From Hofstenia miamia (Eukaryota > Xenacoelomorpha > Acoela > Hofsteniidae): 64,000 nt of DNA. The DNA lies in the NCBI GenBank assembly GCA_900660155.1, contig CABFPE010000610.1, positions 103,176 through 167,175 on the forward strand, in the 5' to 3' direction. Positions 10,299-22,278 of this stretch are shown here, one piece after another. The notes under the pieces were generated by a model. It saw only the letters and a list, made by a program, of their open reading frames with translations. It was not told the DNA's origin and searched no databases. How positions within the stretch are numbered: the first letter of the stretch is position 1; each line of letters starts with the position of its first letter. Both the position numbers and the translations under genes were made by a program.

Positions 10299-10443
10299 TG
10301 GGTTAAATGTTCAACGAAGTCTTTATTAAAAATATACTTTCTCTCAAAAAATGAATGAAAAACGCTAAAATTTGGTTTGTGAATTCAAAAAAACAAAGGC
10401 CTTCGTTGACATGCACATATGTATTTCATTAATCCGGCGAAAT

Positions 10444-10447
<4 letters not shown>

Positions 10448-10482
<35 letters not shown>

Positions 10483-10524
10483 ATTATTATTATATTATAT
10501 ATATATATATATTATATATATATA
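10448..10524. repeat. TA/TTA microsatellite
   Basis: A long (TA)n run interrupted by a short (TTA)n block and followed by more (TA)n. Confidence 0.95.
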
Positions 10525-11793
10525 ATCTTTAATTGATGCAAGAAGAAGAAGATGTGTTACTAATGTTAGTCAAGTAGACCGGAATTTCATCAATAATAAC
10601 CTATTTTCATTCTAATGATATAAGAAATATCATTTCTCAAAGTATATAAATGTTAGACAGGTTATCACTTTCTGATATGACATCATCGACCTACTTTATA
10701 AGAAGAATTAGAATTTGTTTTTATTAAAATTCCTACTAAATTTTTTAACTGTATGTATAGTAAGTATATTTTCATTCCATGCCATTGCTCTAAGCGAATT
10801 TGACGTTAGCTATTTAAAGTCCACTTGTGTTAAACTTAAGTATTGATTCTTTTAAGACAAGTGCCAATTTAGTAATGCAAACTTTTAATGCTAAAATGTT
10901 TGAAGGTTAAATTTGGCGAAGGTGTGATTTCTAGCCTACATACGTGATGTTTCCTCTTTGCTGTATGCGTTTTTTTAGCTAAGAAATTGTTAATCCTATG
11001 ATTCAAAAATCTTTTTTAGTCAAATTGAAGGAGAATTTTATCACTTGTAGCGCAGTTATCGTCGTTTTTTATAATGAATGGGTTGCGACCGGGTATCTGT
11101 ATATGCCATTTTGCCCAATATTTAGAGCCGCAATGTACTCCATTCTTCTCCCATAATCGTTCAAAAAATATAGAATTCTGCACTTGCTTTTCTTTTCATA
11201 GGGGTGTTTATCTAATGAAGGGGACAATGTGCACTGGTTGGTATTTAAATTTGAACCTGTGAATAGTATGCTACTGTTGAGATTCACCAATTTTTGTTTA
11301 CTCATTGAAATTGTAAAATGTTCATTATGATGTGATTTCCCATATCTATTTCAATCGTTTCATAGTTTCATTAAAATTATCAATCAGCTTCCAAAATTGT
11401 ATGTGCCGTTTGGATTTCAATGCAGCATTGCGTTCTCATTTGTACGATTACACGAAATGGTGCAGAATGTTTGAAAATCAGTAGTGTGCTCAACCCTTGT
11501 TCATAATTTCCGAGCAAACCTGTGTGTATTTTGAAAGCAAACTGTTTTTACTTATTTGAGAGTAAAAATCTACACTTATTGAAGATAAATAAGAAAATTT
11601 AAATATTCAGTTAGCAATAGACACTGATTATTACCCCTCATCTTTGTATTTCTATTGTAGCTAAAGTCTAATTTTGTGATGCAATAGGCTAGCGAATTAT
11701 TTTATTAAATTTGCTTGTTACTTTTTTTGTTTATAACCTTAACAAACTAAAAATAATTTTTAATATTTATTTCAATTTTATGAGATTTTTTAG

Positions 11794-11915
11794 CAATCAA
11801 AGCGACCAAATATTGAAGAATCAGAAAAATTAGTTGCCAAAAAGCCAAGACCATGTTTGGAGGATCCATTGGGCCTTCTGTCAAATACTGACCAAATTTC
11901 CAATGAAGAGCCAAC
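11794..11915 (+). CDS. ELL exon: basic linker before the occludin-homology domain
   Basis: 40 codons plus 2 bases, between acceptor GATTTTTTAG and a strong GTAAGT donor (11916). It encodes a charged, flexible segment with basic clusters (QSKRPN near its start; KLVAKKPRP in the middle) followed by LEDPLGLLS and NEEP. ELL proteins carry a comparable basic, proline-containing linker (K-K-P-R-type motif) between the N-terminal domain and the occludin-homology domain. It may act as a nuclear localisation signal. It ends in phase 2 with AC. The next exon (22053) begins with T followed by an open frame, giving Thr and a clean join, which is the best evidence that it belongs to this gene. Confidence 0.72.
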
Positions 11916-14900
11916 GTAAGTTAATTTCTTAAAATTATTCGAAATCTCGCTAGATGGCATAAAATATAATTATTTGTTAAATATGTATGCTTTTTCACTG
12001 TTTAGAATCAAATTTTTTTGGAATTTTGTCACCCAAAAAAATAGTTTCATTTATTAATTTGCGATTCTTGATTTGCATTTGTGCCATAGTTTTTCAAGTT
12101 TCAATTTTGGATTTAAACTTTTGTTAATGCCAATCTTGAGCCCAATCAATATATATACATATACATACATAATCCACTATAAATGTATACTTATGCTCAG
12201 ACAGCTTGTTGTGCAAAATATAATTGATTGTATCTGGCCTATCTCGTGTTGTATCTAGATGAAAGCCCTTGTAGCATCTGATTTTAGGGTTTAACTATGA
12301 AATTTTAGCTTTAAATAATATCTCTCTCGAAACAAATGGTGTCACACAAGGAGCATGATTATCAACATTGGAGTGATAATTATGATTAGAAAACGTTGCT
12401 TCGTCTGATAAATAATCATATTTCCTCAATTCTATAGTATTTGAGTACACTCCTTGCAGAAGACAAGTCTAGCTTTTCTCATTTTACAAAGCTTACTTGT
12501 GGTTTGTAAGTGTGGCACATATAATACAACAATCATGTCAGGTTGAAGAAATGAAGAGCAAAGTAATAGTATAATACTCACTAAAGATCCCCGAAAAATT
12601 AGTTTATATTAGTCAAGAAGTGTGATTCGTAACTTTGGTGGTAAACATTTTTCGCTAGCTGTATAAATTTTTTATTTTTAAGATTATCTTAGAAAGTTGA
12701 AATAAATTTTAAACGTTCGACCATGTAATTTTTAAATTATGTCTTCTCCAAACAACCATTATAGTAGTAGTGTATATTTCCAGTTAACATTTATTTTATT
12801 ATAAATATATTACTTGATGAACAATTTCAGTCTCCTAAAAATAGATAATCGAAATAATTCAAATTTAATATATTTTTCATCAATCTCGGAGTAACTCAAT
12901 CGTTTTTTAATGTGAACTATTTTCAGCGAACTTTAAAAAGATAGACCTGAAAAATTCTAATATTACCATAAACCTAATATTTATTTCATTTCACAGCTGT
13001 TTGCATAGCAATAATCCCATAAAGCAATTTCCAATTCAATCATAACTTTGCTTGAAATACTGTCTCATTTAGCAAATCAAGACACACACTTACATTGTCA
13101 TTTTCAATGAGAAATCCCTATAAACCGCAATCCAACAAGTTTTACATTTAATAAAGTGATTTTTTGAATTACGAAATTGAAATGCTTTGCTGCTTTTACT
13201 AGATGAACATGATATTTTCATGTTTCACATTTTTCAATTGCATTTTTTCATTTGATGGTTTAATCAAATTTGGGTGACGAATTATTCTCCCTGTTGATCA
13301 AACAAGGAACAAAGATGCAGGAAAAATGACAAATGCGGTGGTTGTTTGATACTGTCCATGGGACGTCGGTTTTCTGATTAATGTCGACGTAATTAAATTA
13401 ATTATCTAAACTCGACCTGTCAATCTCCAAGTAATCGATTATTCCTTTTAAATATGCACTTCTATTTTAATCAAGATGTTTTCGAAATATTCAAAAATTG
13501 ACGTTTTGCTTTCCTTCAAAAAAAATTAATTTCTACAGAATTGCTTGAATTGTTTGTCATCTAGCTTATTTGATATTTGAGTGGATTCAAAATTTCGTGT
13601 GTTCGAGGTTGCTAATTTTTTGAAAAGATATGGACTCACGCACTAATAAAATTATCCAAAGTCTTAAAGCACCACAGAATATAGCAATCGTTCCCCTTTT
13701 ACATTTTGTTCTATCCTTGACTTTGAGCACGGCACACCTGAACAAGATTTGGGAGGTATATCTACTAGTGTTGCGCGGGTATGATTTCACCGGCTATTGA
13801 TGCAACTTTAAAAAAGTGAAGTAAAGCTTTGGCTAAAACTGTTAATTTTCACAAGCAAAGCATATAAGTTTATTTTGTTTTGATCAACTATTGAATTCTG
13901 TTAATTTTTTTATTGCTGTTTGCAATTTTGCTAAGAAACTTCCACGACTCATTTACTTCGGGGGTACAGCTTTTTGCTGGTCTGGCCCCGTGCGGGTGCG
14001 AAACATAGTTGTCCACATGGATAAGCTTGCTGGACAAGCCTTACCTGCAAAGCACTATCTACAGAAAGAGAGGTAGTTGCGGTTGGCTATGGTTTCTATG
14101 AAATTTAAAACCCATGCTTATTTGTATCTTCATTATGGGCATAACACTATCGCAAGAAGATCTTGACATTGAAGAGATTAGAAACTTAGTTTTGTAATTT
14201 CCAAAACGACTTGTTGAAGTTGTTGATTTTAGTGTGTGTTTGGAAGGAGTGGGTTTGGTTTTAGTACTAGCCATTATTAGCATGACATTATTATTCTTGT
14301 TCTATTAAATTTCTCGTTGTGAATTTTTTTCACATTGTTTATTTTCAGAAAATATAACTCTTTAAATATAAGATGTATGACATTTTCATTGATTCAATAC
14401 ATTTTATTTAAAAATCATAATATCTGAAATATTGATTTAAATATAATGTTAAAAATTACTTGATTTAATGGAGAGATGTTTTCATTAAAAATTTTATAGA
14501 TATAAATTCTACTAATTTAGTATTCATTATTGATCTTTCGAATTTTATCGATAGAAGAAATTTACGTTAATGAATAACTCCTTTTTCTAATTTGTTTTTC
14601 AGAAATTGTTTCGATTTTTCTATTTGGAAATTGCTGTCACATCTAGCAGTTCATTGCTGTTAGAAGCACATCGTAAAAGGCGTATTTTTTTTGTTTAGCG
14701 AATTATTTTGCTCATTGGAAAATTGAAGTTTCTGATCAAAAATCGAATGTTTAATTGATTACTTTAAAGAACGAAAATTTTATTAAATACATATTCTTCC
14801 ATTTATGATACCTAAAATTTGCATATTTCATTATAATGGTTTCAATTTAGTTTTAACATTTATAGGTGTGACTATTTTTAGTATATTGAAAACTTAAGTG

Positions 14901-17143
14901 AACTTTGTTTTACACAATTTATTCGGTTTGAAATTTTATGCTGTTGAGGCTGTCTGCTTTGATATTATTTTCCAGACTTGTTTAGGGGCAATGAGTTTGG
15001 CCTTGCAACCCACCCCACACTACTTTTTAAAACAAGAGGAGGAATCTTTTTTGTTTCATTAACCCTATTCGACGATGGAGGAGCATTTCGTCCCTCCATT
15101 AAAATTTTGATTATTTCTCAAAAAGTTGAGGCTTAGGACTTTTATTGTCGTCATGACCCTTAATGACATTTTTCTAAGCATCGGTTCATTTTATGATGGT
15201 ATTGGTTTCGACTGTGGTATGGTCTTCCACCTTTTGCAAAAAACGTATTATTGTTAATGTGAGAAAAGTAAGTAAAATAAGTAAGAAAATTATATTCAAT
15301 AAGTTCTGTTAGCATTTAAGACTCTATTGTGAAGTGGGTGCCTTTCTTGGGCAACATCAATAAATTATGTTGTAATTCATTGAACAATAAATAAGGAACA
15401 ATTATTTGAATATAATTCAAATCGCTAAGTTTTCTGCAAAGTCGATCTGATCATTTTGCGAAACATCCTAATTGTCAATAAAAAGCACAAATCGAAAATA
15501 TTAGAAGTTCAACGTGTAGGTGGAACATTTTTCTGAAGTGCTGTGTTTATGAATTTTCGCCTTTGCAAATGATTTTACAACATGCTTTGAAGATTTTCGA
15601 CATGCATGGACGCCAAAATGCATGTTCTACGCATCCTATACCTGAAATGTGTAATACAGTAAAAAATTGTAGTATCAATTCCACGACTCGCCTTGACCTC
15701 CCATATAATACATTCGACATTGTTAGGTTTGCGTATTAGATCTTGTCAACTGATATTTATAGGTATTTAATGACCCCATACATTCCTAAAAAAGCTTCGT
15801 GTAGTCATTCGCGAAGGGTGATATTTTCTACAATATTAAAAGCACGTATAAAATTGTTACGATTTCAAATATGTGGTTTTTATTTATCCAGTAATTGATA
15901 ATTTTTTATCTTTAAAGATACGAGGTATCAGTCAGGGTTAGAGCTACTTGAAAGCACATTTGTATTTATGGAATAAATTTTAATTCAATTTTGCTATAGT
16001 TCGTCATTATTATCACAAGCAACATTTTTCAATGTGTTATTCTTTGACAGTGATTAATTTATAATTTAAGTTTATATAAATGTTTTACATTGATTTTAAG
16101 TAATTCTACCATAAATGTCACTAGTGGCAGATGTAAACTTTTAAGTACATCTAAGGTGAGCTTGATGAATAAAACCGGAAAATTTTATTGCATGTTTGCT
16201 TCAAAAATGGAAGTACTAACGTGGGTCAGGTAGACCATGGACGTAATCAGAAAAAAAACTGTTTGTATAAGAAAATGTCTTGAGGTTTAAACGAAAATCG
16301 TTATTTTGTAAGCGACCGAGTGGGTTAGATTATCACGGATATATTTTCATAAATATGACATTGAAGCATTCCAAGACATTGTTTGGTGAGTTTGTGTGGG
16401 CGCCCCCTTTGGTTAGGCCTCTGGCGCAGTACATTGAAGAAGCATTAAAAAACAGAAATGTCTTATCGTTTATCAGTTGCCACTGCTTATTTTTCAGGGA
16501 AAAACGTTTGTAAATATGTCTTTCTTTCACACTATACATTTTGCCGCCATTTTCATTTCTTTTTAGCCCATTAGCTAATATATACAATTATAAATTGAAT
16601 TTGACATTAACTGCATTTTACGCAAGTGAGCTCTGTGCTCTTTTCGAAGAAGTTGTTTTAAAATCAATTGATTAATGTTTATGTAAATCGCCTTTAGTTG
16701 CATTAAATTTATTGAATTATTCAAACAATATCGTATTATTAATGTGTATTTCTTATGCAATGGCTCTCTCTTGTTTCTTCCATTGGGAGTCAACGAGTTT
16801 TTTCTTTCAATTCATGGCCTATTATCCACTTGATTCAATTACAATCCGTCAATTGTTCCTCCCCGTTTTCAATTTCTTAATTCCTCTTAATTGTTAATCA
16901 TCTCCTCCTGCTCCGTTGCTCGAAACAATACATGTTTAATTTATATGCGCACTTTCTTCCATTTCTCCATTAAGACATTGGAACGAGGGGTTTGATCAAT
17001 GACTGCCAGCCGAATTGTGAAGAGTACATGTATATAACTTTTTTTTCAATTTATGACAAGTACTATAAAATTATCTACTTAGCTGAAGGACTAAGTCATA
17101 TCATGGTTGCTACAAAAATTTGGAAGAGTGCCAAACTTGAGAT
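11916..17143. other. ELL intron, first half; no gene seen
   Basis: AT-rich intron sequence. The only feature noted is a diverged R1 fragment at 13635-13765. Short open frames occur at chance frequency and none has family motifs or convincing splice borders. Confidence 0.6.
13635..13765. repeat. R1 repeat fragment
   Basis: Matches the 785-990 part of the first R1 copy in order: a CTTAAAGCACCACA-like block, a pyrimidine-rich block ending TTTTGTTCT, and then GAGCACGGCACACC (first copy: GCGCACGGCACGCC). Confidence 0.55.
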
Positions 17144-17424
17144 CAATGTTGGCATGTTTTAAACACAATCTGTTTTTTGCAATGTTTTTTTTTGATAGTT
17201 TTTTTCGTACTTTCATAACCCATATTCTACCGTAAATACCTAAAAACCTGAGTTTTGTTTATGTCTATGCACCGAAAAATAAATGTTGATAAGTTTATCA
17301 TAATTCAATGTTTGCTAGTATGTGTTATATTTAGAAAAAAAATTGGTAGCTTCAGTTTGTCGGTTTAAGAGCAAAAAGACATTGTTTTAAAGGTTTTTTT
17401 GTAAAAATACATTTGCCACCCCTG
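17144..17424 (+). mobile_element. hAT-type MITE, copy 1 of family H1
   Basis: The left end is CAATGTTGGCATG and the right end GCCACCCCTG. The 8 bp outside the ends (CTTGAGAT and CTTGGTAT) match at six positions, fitting a decayed 8-bp hAT target duplication. The interior shares long blocks with 31186-31532 (for example GTTGATAA(A/G)(C/T)TTATCATAAT, TTTAAGAGCAAAAA) and, inverted, with 24230-24600. No protein is encoded. Confidence 0.85.
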
Positions 17425-18094
17425 CTTGGTATGAACCTCCAAGTCTAAGCAAAACATAATTTGAATTTTGAAACCCATTCCACTTTTATGTTATTATTTC
17501 GAAAAATTACTTTTGGTAACATTATTTGAAGACTGCCTAACTTTTAAATATTTTACTCCATAGCAGGCAACCTTCCTATGGTTGAAATGTTTTAAAAAAT
17601 TCGATATTTTTAGCTTACGACTTATTTACAATTCTTTTGATTATTGTATAATAAAGTTATTTCTGATTTTTCATAAAATCTATCCTTGTAATCAGCCGTA
17701 GTCGCTGGTAATACCAGCTAAAGTGGGGTACTTAGTGGGTGAACCCATACTCGCACATCATTAGTCAAAATTCCGTTCCATTCATATTTTGAGCTTCCGA
17801 TTAATGTTTTAATATAACAAGATAATATAGCCTCTTATCTCCACATAGTAAGTATTTCGGCCATGGTTTTGATGGAGCTGAAGTCTTGCTAATCCTAACC
17901 AAAAAAACGCGGTTTTTGTTCAAAAAAACGTTTTCAGGAATTTTGCATTACAAGGTTTTATGACTCCATTTGACATTCTGAATTTCGATAGTTTAAGTAA
18001 AAGGCTTAATCTTCAGCACTTCTTTAATTTATATTGTTAATAGTGTCCTAAAAATTGGAAGCAATATGTGTGTGCATAAGCAATGCGCCTACTA

Positions 18095-18317
18095 CAAAGC
18101 ACCGTGTTTTGTCCAGATGTCTTTAACATATACTTTAATGATGTTTGTAAACACATTGGAGATTTCGAACTATCACGCTACGGTAATGACCTGAATTTTT
18201 AAAAATCCTATGAGTCCATTAATTTCAACAGAATATTTTTTCAAATTTTAATTCATTGTATTTCAAAACCTGAACCCTGAATGACATTCAATCAAGACAA
18301 ATAATTTATTTCCACCT
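18095..18317 (+). pseudogene. Decayed LINE reverse transcriptase, interrupted by a MITE
   Basis: One frame from 18095 keeps the reverse-transcriptase order: QSTVFCPDVFNIYFNDVCKH, then GDFELSRYGNDLNF (the Y-A-D-D box reads Y-G-N-D), then MTFNQDK with FISTF. The family pattern is QGTVLSP.LFNIYINDL / LYADD / LN..K. In-frame stops interrupt it. It runs straight into the TTAA at 18318, where a piggyBac-like MITE begins. It is a different element from the LINE relic at 6580, because its sequence around the active site differs. Confidence 0.8.
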
Positions 18318-18321
18318 TTAA

Positions 18322-18927
18322 CCCTCAAATGCATAAGTTTTTTGACTTACAAATATGCATAAGCTGGGTCCTCGGGGACCCATGATTGAATTTTACAGTT
18401 TATAGCAATATACCAATTTGCAGTCATAGGGAACTTAAGTGGTTACCTTTCTAAAGTATACATTATGGCTTTCTTCCTTGCCTTTCTCTTCTCTTGTTGA
18501 ATTTCTATACTAACTAGTACAACTTCTGAAAGCCATTACTCTTTCAATTCTTATCCAATTTCTTAGCTCTTTTCATCATTCTTTAGAGCTCCTTTAATTC
18601 TATATCCCAATGTTTATATTATATTTTTAATTAATATTCCTTTTCCGTTATTAATGCTTTAATTTATTATAACTTTCTTACTAGCGCTTTTCAACTATAT
18701 CAACTGATCGATTTTGGAACCGGGGGACCCAGCACTTCCCATAATGTTTCACTAATTTAAAGTTGCGAAAACATTACTATTTTTCTGATTCAAATACATT
18801 ATGTGGTTGCTCTTGTTCAAGGGTAGGATAACACAAAAGCTTTCTTTTCTAAGATTTTTCATTCTAGGAATATTCTCGTAAAATGTGCTCTCTGGGTCCC
18901 CGGGGACCCAGCTTATGCGTTTGAGGG
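18322..18927. mobile_element. piggyBac-like MITE with TTAA duplications
   Basis: Bounded by TTAA at 18318-18321 and 18928-18931. The terminal inverted repeats are CCCTCAAATGCATAAG and CTTATGCGTTTGAGGG (15 of 16 positions pair). A second inverted pair lies inside the ends. On the left, 18364-18382 reads CTGGGTCCTCGGGGACCCA. On the right, 18892-18911 is the perfect palindrome CTGGGTCCCCGGGGACCCAG. A third related piece sits at 18718-18732. There is no coding capacity over 606 bp. The terminal sequence differs from the piggyBac at 7568, so it was mobilised by another family member. Confidence 0.88.
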
Positions 18928-19031
18928 TTAAATGAACAACGAGATATTGAGGGTTAATTCGATAACTTAAACTCGTAAGCATTAAGTACACGTTCTTTCA
19001 ACTACAATGTAATGCAAAAACCTGACATTAA

Positions 19032-20031
19032 NNNNNNNNNNNNNNNNNNNNNNNNNNNNNNNNNNNNNNNNNNNNNNNNNNNNNNNNNNNNNNNNNNNNN
19101 NNNNNNNNNNNNNNNNNNNNNNNNNNNNNNNNNNNNNNNNNNNNNNNNNNNNNNNNNNNNNNNNNNNNNNNNNNNNNNNNNNNNNNNNNNNNNNNNNNNN
19201 NNNNNNNNNNNNNNNNNNNNNNNNNNNNNNNNNNNNNNNNNNNNNNNNNNNNNNNNNNNNNNNNNNNNNNNNNNNNNNNNNNNNNNNNNNNNNNNNNNNN
19301 NNNNNNNNNNNNNNNNNNNNNNNNNNNNNNNNNNNNNNNNNNNNNNNNNNNNNNNNNNNNNNNNNNNNNNNNNNNNNNNNNNNNNNNNNNNNNNNNNNNN
19401 NNNNNNNNNNNNNNNNNNNNNNNNNNNNNNNNNNNNNNNNNNNNNNNNNNNNNNNNNNNNNNNNNNNNNNNNNNNNNNNNNNNNNNNNNNNNNNNNNNNN
19501 NNNNNNNNNNNNNNNNNNNNNNNNNNNNNNNNNNNNNNNNNNNNNNNNNNNNNNNNNNNNNNNNNNNNNNNNNNNNNNNNNNNNNNNNNNNNNNNNNNNN
19601 NNNNNNNNNNNNNNNNNNNNNNNNNNNNNNNNNNNNNNNNNNNNNNNNNNNNNNNNNNNNNNNNNNNNNNNNNNNNNNNNNNNNNNNNNNNNNNNNNNNN
19701 NNNNNNNNNNNNNNNNNNNNNNNNNNNNNNNNNNNNNNNNNNNNNNNNNNNNNNNNNNNNNNNNNNNNNNNNNNNNNNNNNNNNNNNNNNNNNNNNNNNN
19801 NNNNNNNNNNNNNNNNNNNNNNNNNNNNNNNNNNNNNNNNNNNNNNNNNNNNNNNNNNNNNNNNNNNNNNNNNNNNNNNNNNNNNNNNNNNNNNNNNNNN
19901 NNNNNNNNNNNNNNNNNNNNNNNNNNNNNNNNNNNNNNNNNNNNNNNNNNNNNNNNNNNNNNNNNNNNNNNNNNNNNNNNNNNNNNNNNNNNNNNNNNNN
20001 NNNNNNNNNNNNNNNNNNNNNNNNNNNNNNN
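19032..20031. other. Assembly gap (exactly 1000 N)
   Basis: The round length suggests a placeholder of unknown true size. The right flank is the end of a second piggyBac-like MITE, so a repeat probably caused the break. Confidence 1.
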
Positions 20032-20117
20032 TATTCTCGTAATATTCTCGTAATATGTTCGCAAAGTGTCCTCTCTGGCTCCCCGGGGACCCTGGAGATG
20101 CAATTGAGGGAAAATGG
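20032..20117. mobile_element. Right end of a second, diverged piggyBac-like MITE
   Basis: TATTCTCGTAATATG, GTCCTCTCTGG, a CCCCGGGGACCC core and ATGCAATTGAGGG occur in the same order as the right end of the MITE at 18870-18927. The terminal TTAA is replaced by AAAA. The rest is hidden by the gap. Confidence 0.7.
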
Positions 20118-22052
20118 AGAGAAAAGCCATCGATCTATCAATGATACGCCATTAATAATATAATTTATGTTTACTAATTGTTTACTAAATGATCTGGAAT
20201 ATTTCCGAAAAAAATCAGTAAGAAATTTTGAAAAAATTTAAGGTACTATTAACGAATTTGTAATCAAATGTTACTCAGATGCATGTTTTAGGCCGCTTGA
20301 ACACCGGTTCCATACCACTGGCATATCAGATTTTTATTAAGAATATATTATTATTGTGTTTTTAACGGATTTTTGTGGTTTTTTTGTTTTGTATATGTTA
20401 TTTATACTTTTTGCATAGTTTCCTATTGGTTTAATCAACAATTTTTAAACACTTTTAAAACATTTTTCAAGCAATTTTCTTCATATTTTTCTATAAATAT
20501 TTTTAATATTAATTAAATGTATATATAATGTTAAATTAATTTAACATTATTTAGAATTACTTTAATCTTATTGCATGTTATTGAAATTTTCTTCAATTTT
20601 CTAAAAATTTTAAAAAGATTATTTAAACTATGGAGTAACAATTGATTATCTATCGCCTTTTAATGTCTTCTTAACGTCTGAATACAGTTTGGAAACATTA
20701 TGTAAACATTTTTAAAAAGTTGTTAGTAGGTAATTAGTTGGCGGATTGTTTGGATTAACATTTTAGCACGAGTTTTAAAGAACTTTTTAAATGACTCTCA
20801 TATAACTTAGAAATAACTCAAGCATAAGTGAAAGAGAAGTTAACGAACAGTAGAAGAAAACGAAACGTATGCTACCTCATTCCTCCTGCAGCTCTACATC
20901 ATCAACGTCAACCCGTGCGCCATCAGTTTTCGAACAGTTATCTTAAATTTATAGTAGATTTATTATGCATTAAATTTATTACTAATTAATTAACAACTGA
21001 TTTACAACTGATTTATTTTGTTTCTTTGTGTATTTCCTCTCATTTGTGATGGTTGCTCTTTCATAAGTATGGCAATTATTTTTACGTAATCGTCTAAATT
21101 TGCACACAAGATACTAGGGCTGTTGAATCAAAATGTGTTTGAAGAATGATTTTGGATAAACTATTAACCTTACTATGTATTTTATTTTGCGTCCAGTTGA
21201 TTATTTAGATTTAGAGAATTACACTTAAGGTTTTGTACTTCTTACGATTCAACGACGTCAGCTCTTTACAAATTTATAAATATGAGTTTTTAAATATGAA
21301 GTACAGCTTACGATGTAGGTGTGTATACACGTATATATATATATATAAAGGTTGTGATTTCCCCAAAATTAAATTGAAAGCTTTAACAACATGTATGGAG
21401 TTCTTAATGTCAGCTTCTTGCTGATTGGTCATGTGCAAATTGCCAATAACCAAAAATATTTCATCACACCTTGATTGAAAAGTTTGGTTTGGATTTTTAT
21501 GCATTCTAAATCATCTTCGAAATACTATGTATCGAAAACTTTCAAATTCAATACCATAATTTAAGGAATTTTTTGTTTAATTTTGTGCTCAATGGCTATG
21601 TAGGATTATAACTGCTGTAATGGATTGCAACTCTTTATTTGCGGTTGACGCAATCAATGTGATGCAGTTCATCCGCAGTGAAATTGAGTTAGTAGCGTAC
21701 GCAATGGGAAATATGGTGTAATCTGCCCTTGTCATGTTTTCAAAATTGATTCTGATTGGCTAAATCAAAAAAAAATCTGTAAAAACAAATTTAAAAACTA
21801 AAGTGAATATTTAGCGTCTGAGATGTACCAGCCACCTACCCCACACCCTTCGTCCGCGTTCGCCCCTGAATTGAGGCACTTGGAATTTTGGTATATTTTT
21901 AACGGTGGGCAGTTCCTTAGTAGGAAATTTTGAAATAAATTCAGAATAACCCTAGAGTAGACAAAAATTATGGTTTTCAGGAAAAATGCATGGAATGTTT
22001 TAGAATAATTAACATGCTTGCATTCGCAGCCTATTTTTTATATTTTCTTTAG
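20118..22052. other. ELL intron, last part; nothing recognised
   Basis: AT-rich sequence without motifs, apart from a short TA run near 21333. It ends in a pyrimidine-rich tract (TATTTTCTTTAG) that forms the acceptor of the exon at 22053. Confidence 0.6.
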
Positions 22053-22278
22053 TAAATATCCTCCTCTAATGGACAAAGCCGAAGCACTTCGTTACCGAGA
22101 GGACTATTATCGGGAGTACCCCGAATATTGCCGTTTGTATGAGTATATCAAAGCGTTCAAAGAACGTGAACACCACTTACGCAACGAGTACAGACATCTG
22201 CATGACAAAGACTGCAGTCTAAACAAAATCAACTCTTTCAATCGACGAGTAGTCGAGCTTTTCGAAAGGGAGTATAAG
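22053..22278 (+). CDS. ELL exon: occludin-homology (ELL C-terminal) domain
   Basis: One leading base and 75 codons. The protein starts KYPPLMDKAEALRYREDYY, followed by EYPEYCRLYEYIKAF, and ends FNRRVVELFEREYK. This is the coiled-coil occludin/ELL domain: Y..I....E...Y..DF..EY.EYR.L, a helix break, then a second helix ending in EY. In ELL proteins this domain contacts partner elongation factors. Splice borders are TTTCTTTAG (22052) and GTATGT (22279). It opens by completing the Thr codon begun at 11914-11915 and closes in phase 0. The family continues for about 30 more residues (Y.Y.H.KL.HIK..I..YD) that must lie in a later exon. No such exon was recognised downstream. Confidence 0.92.

Larger units (their letters stand above)
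7568..10302 (-). mobile_element. Full-length piggyBac element with TTAA target duplication
   Basis: The left end is TTAA (7564-7567) followed by CCCAGAACTG. The right end is ...ATATTCTGGG (to 10302) followed by TTAA (10303-10306). The ends are therefore inverted CCCAGAA terminal repeats flanked by identical TTAA duplications, the piggyBac signature. The span is 2735 bp, a normal size for an autonomous element. It encloses one transposase gene on the - strand. Two perfect 36-bp direct repeats lie just inside the right end. The element sits in the ELL intron between the exons at 2213 and 11794. Confidence 0.92.
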
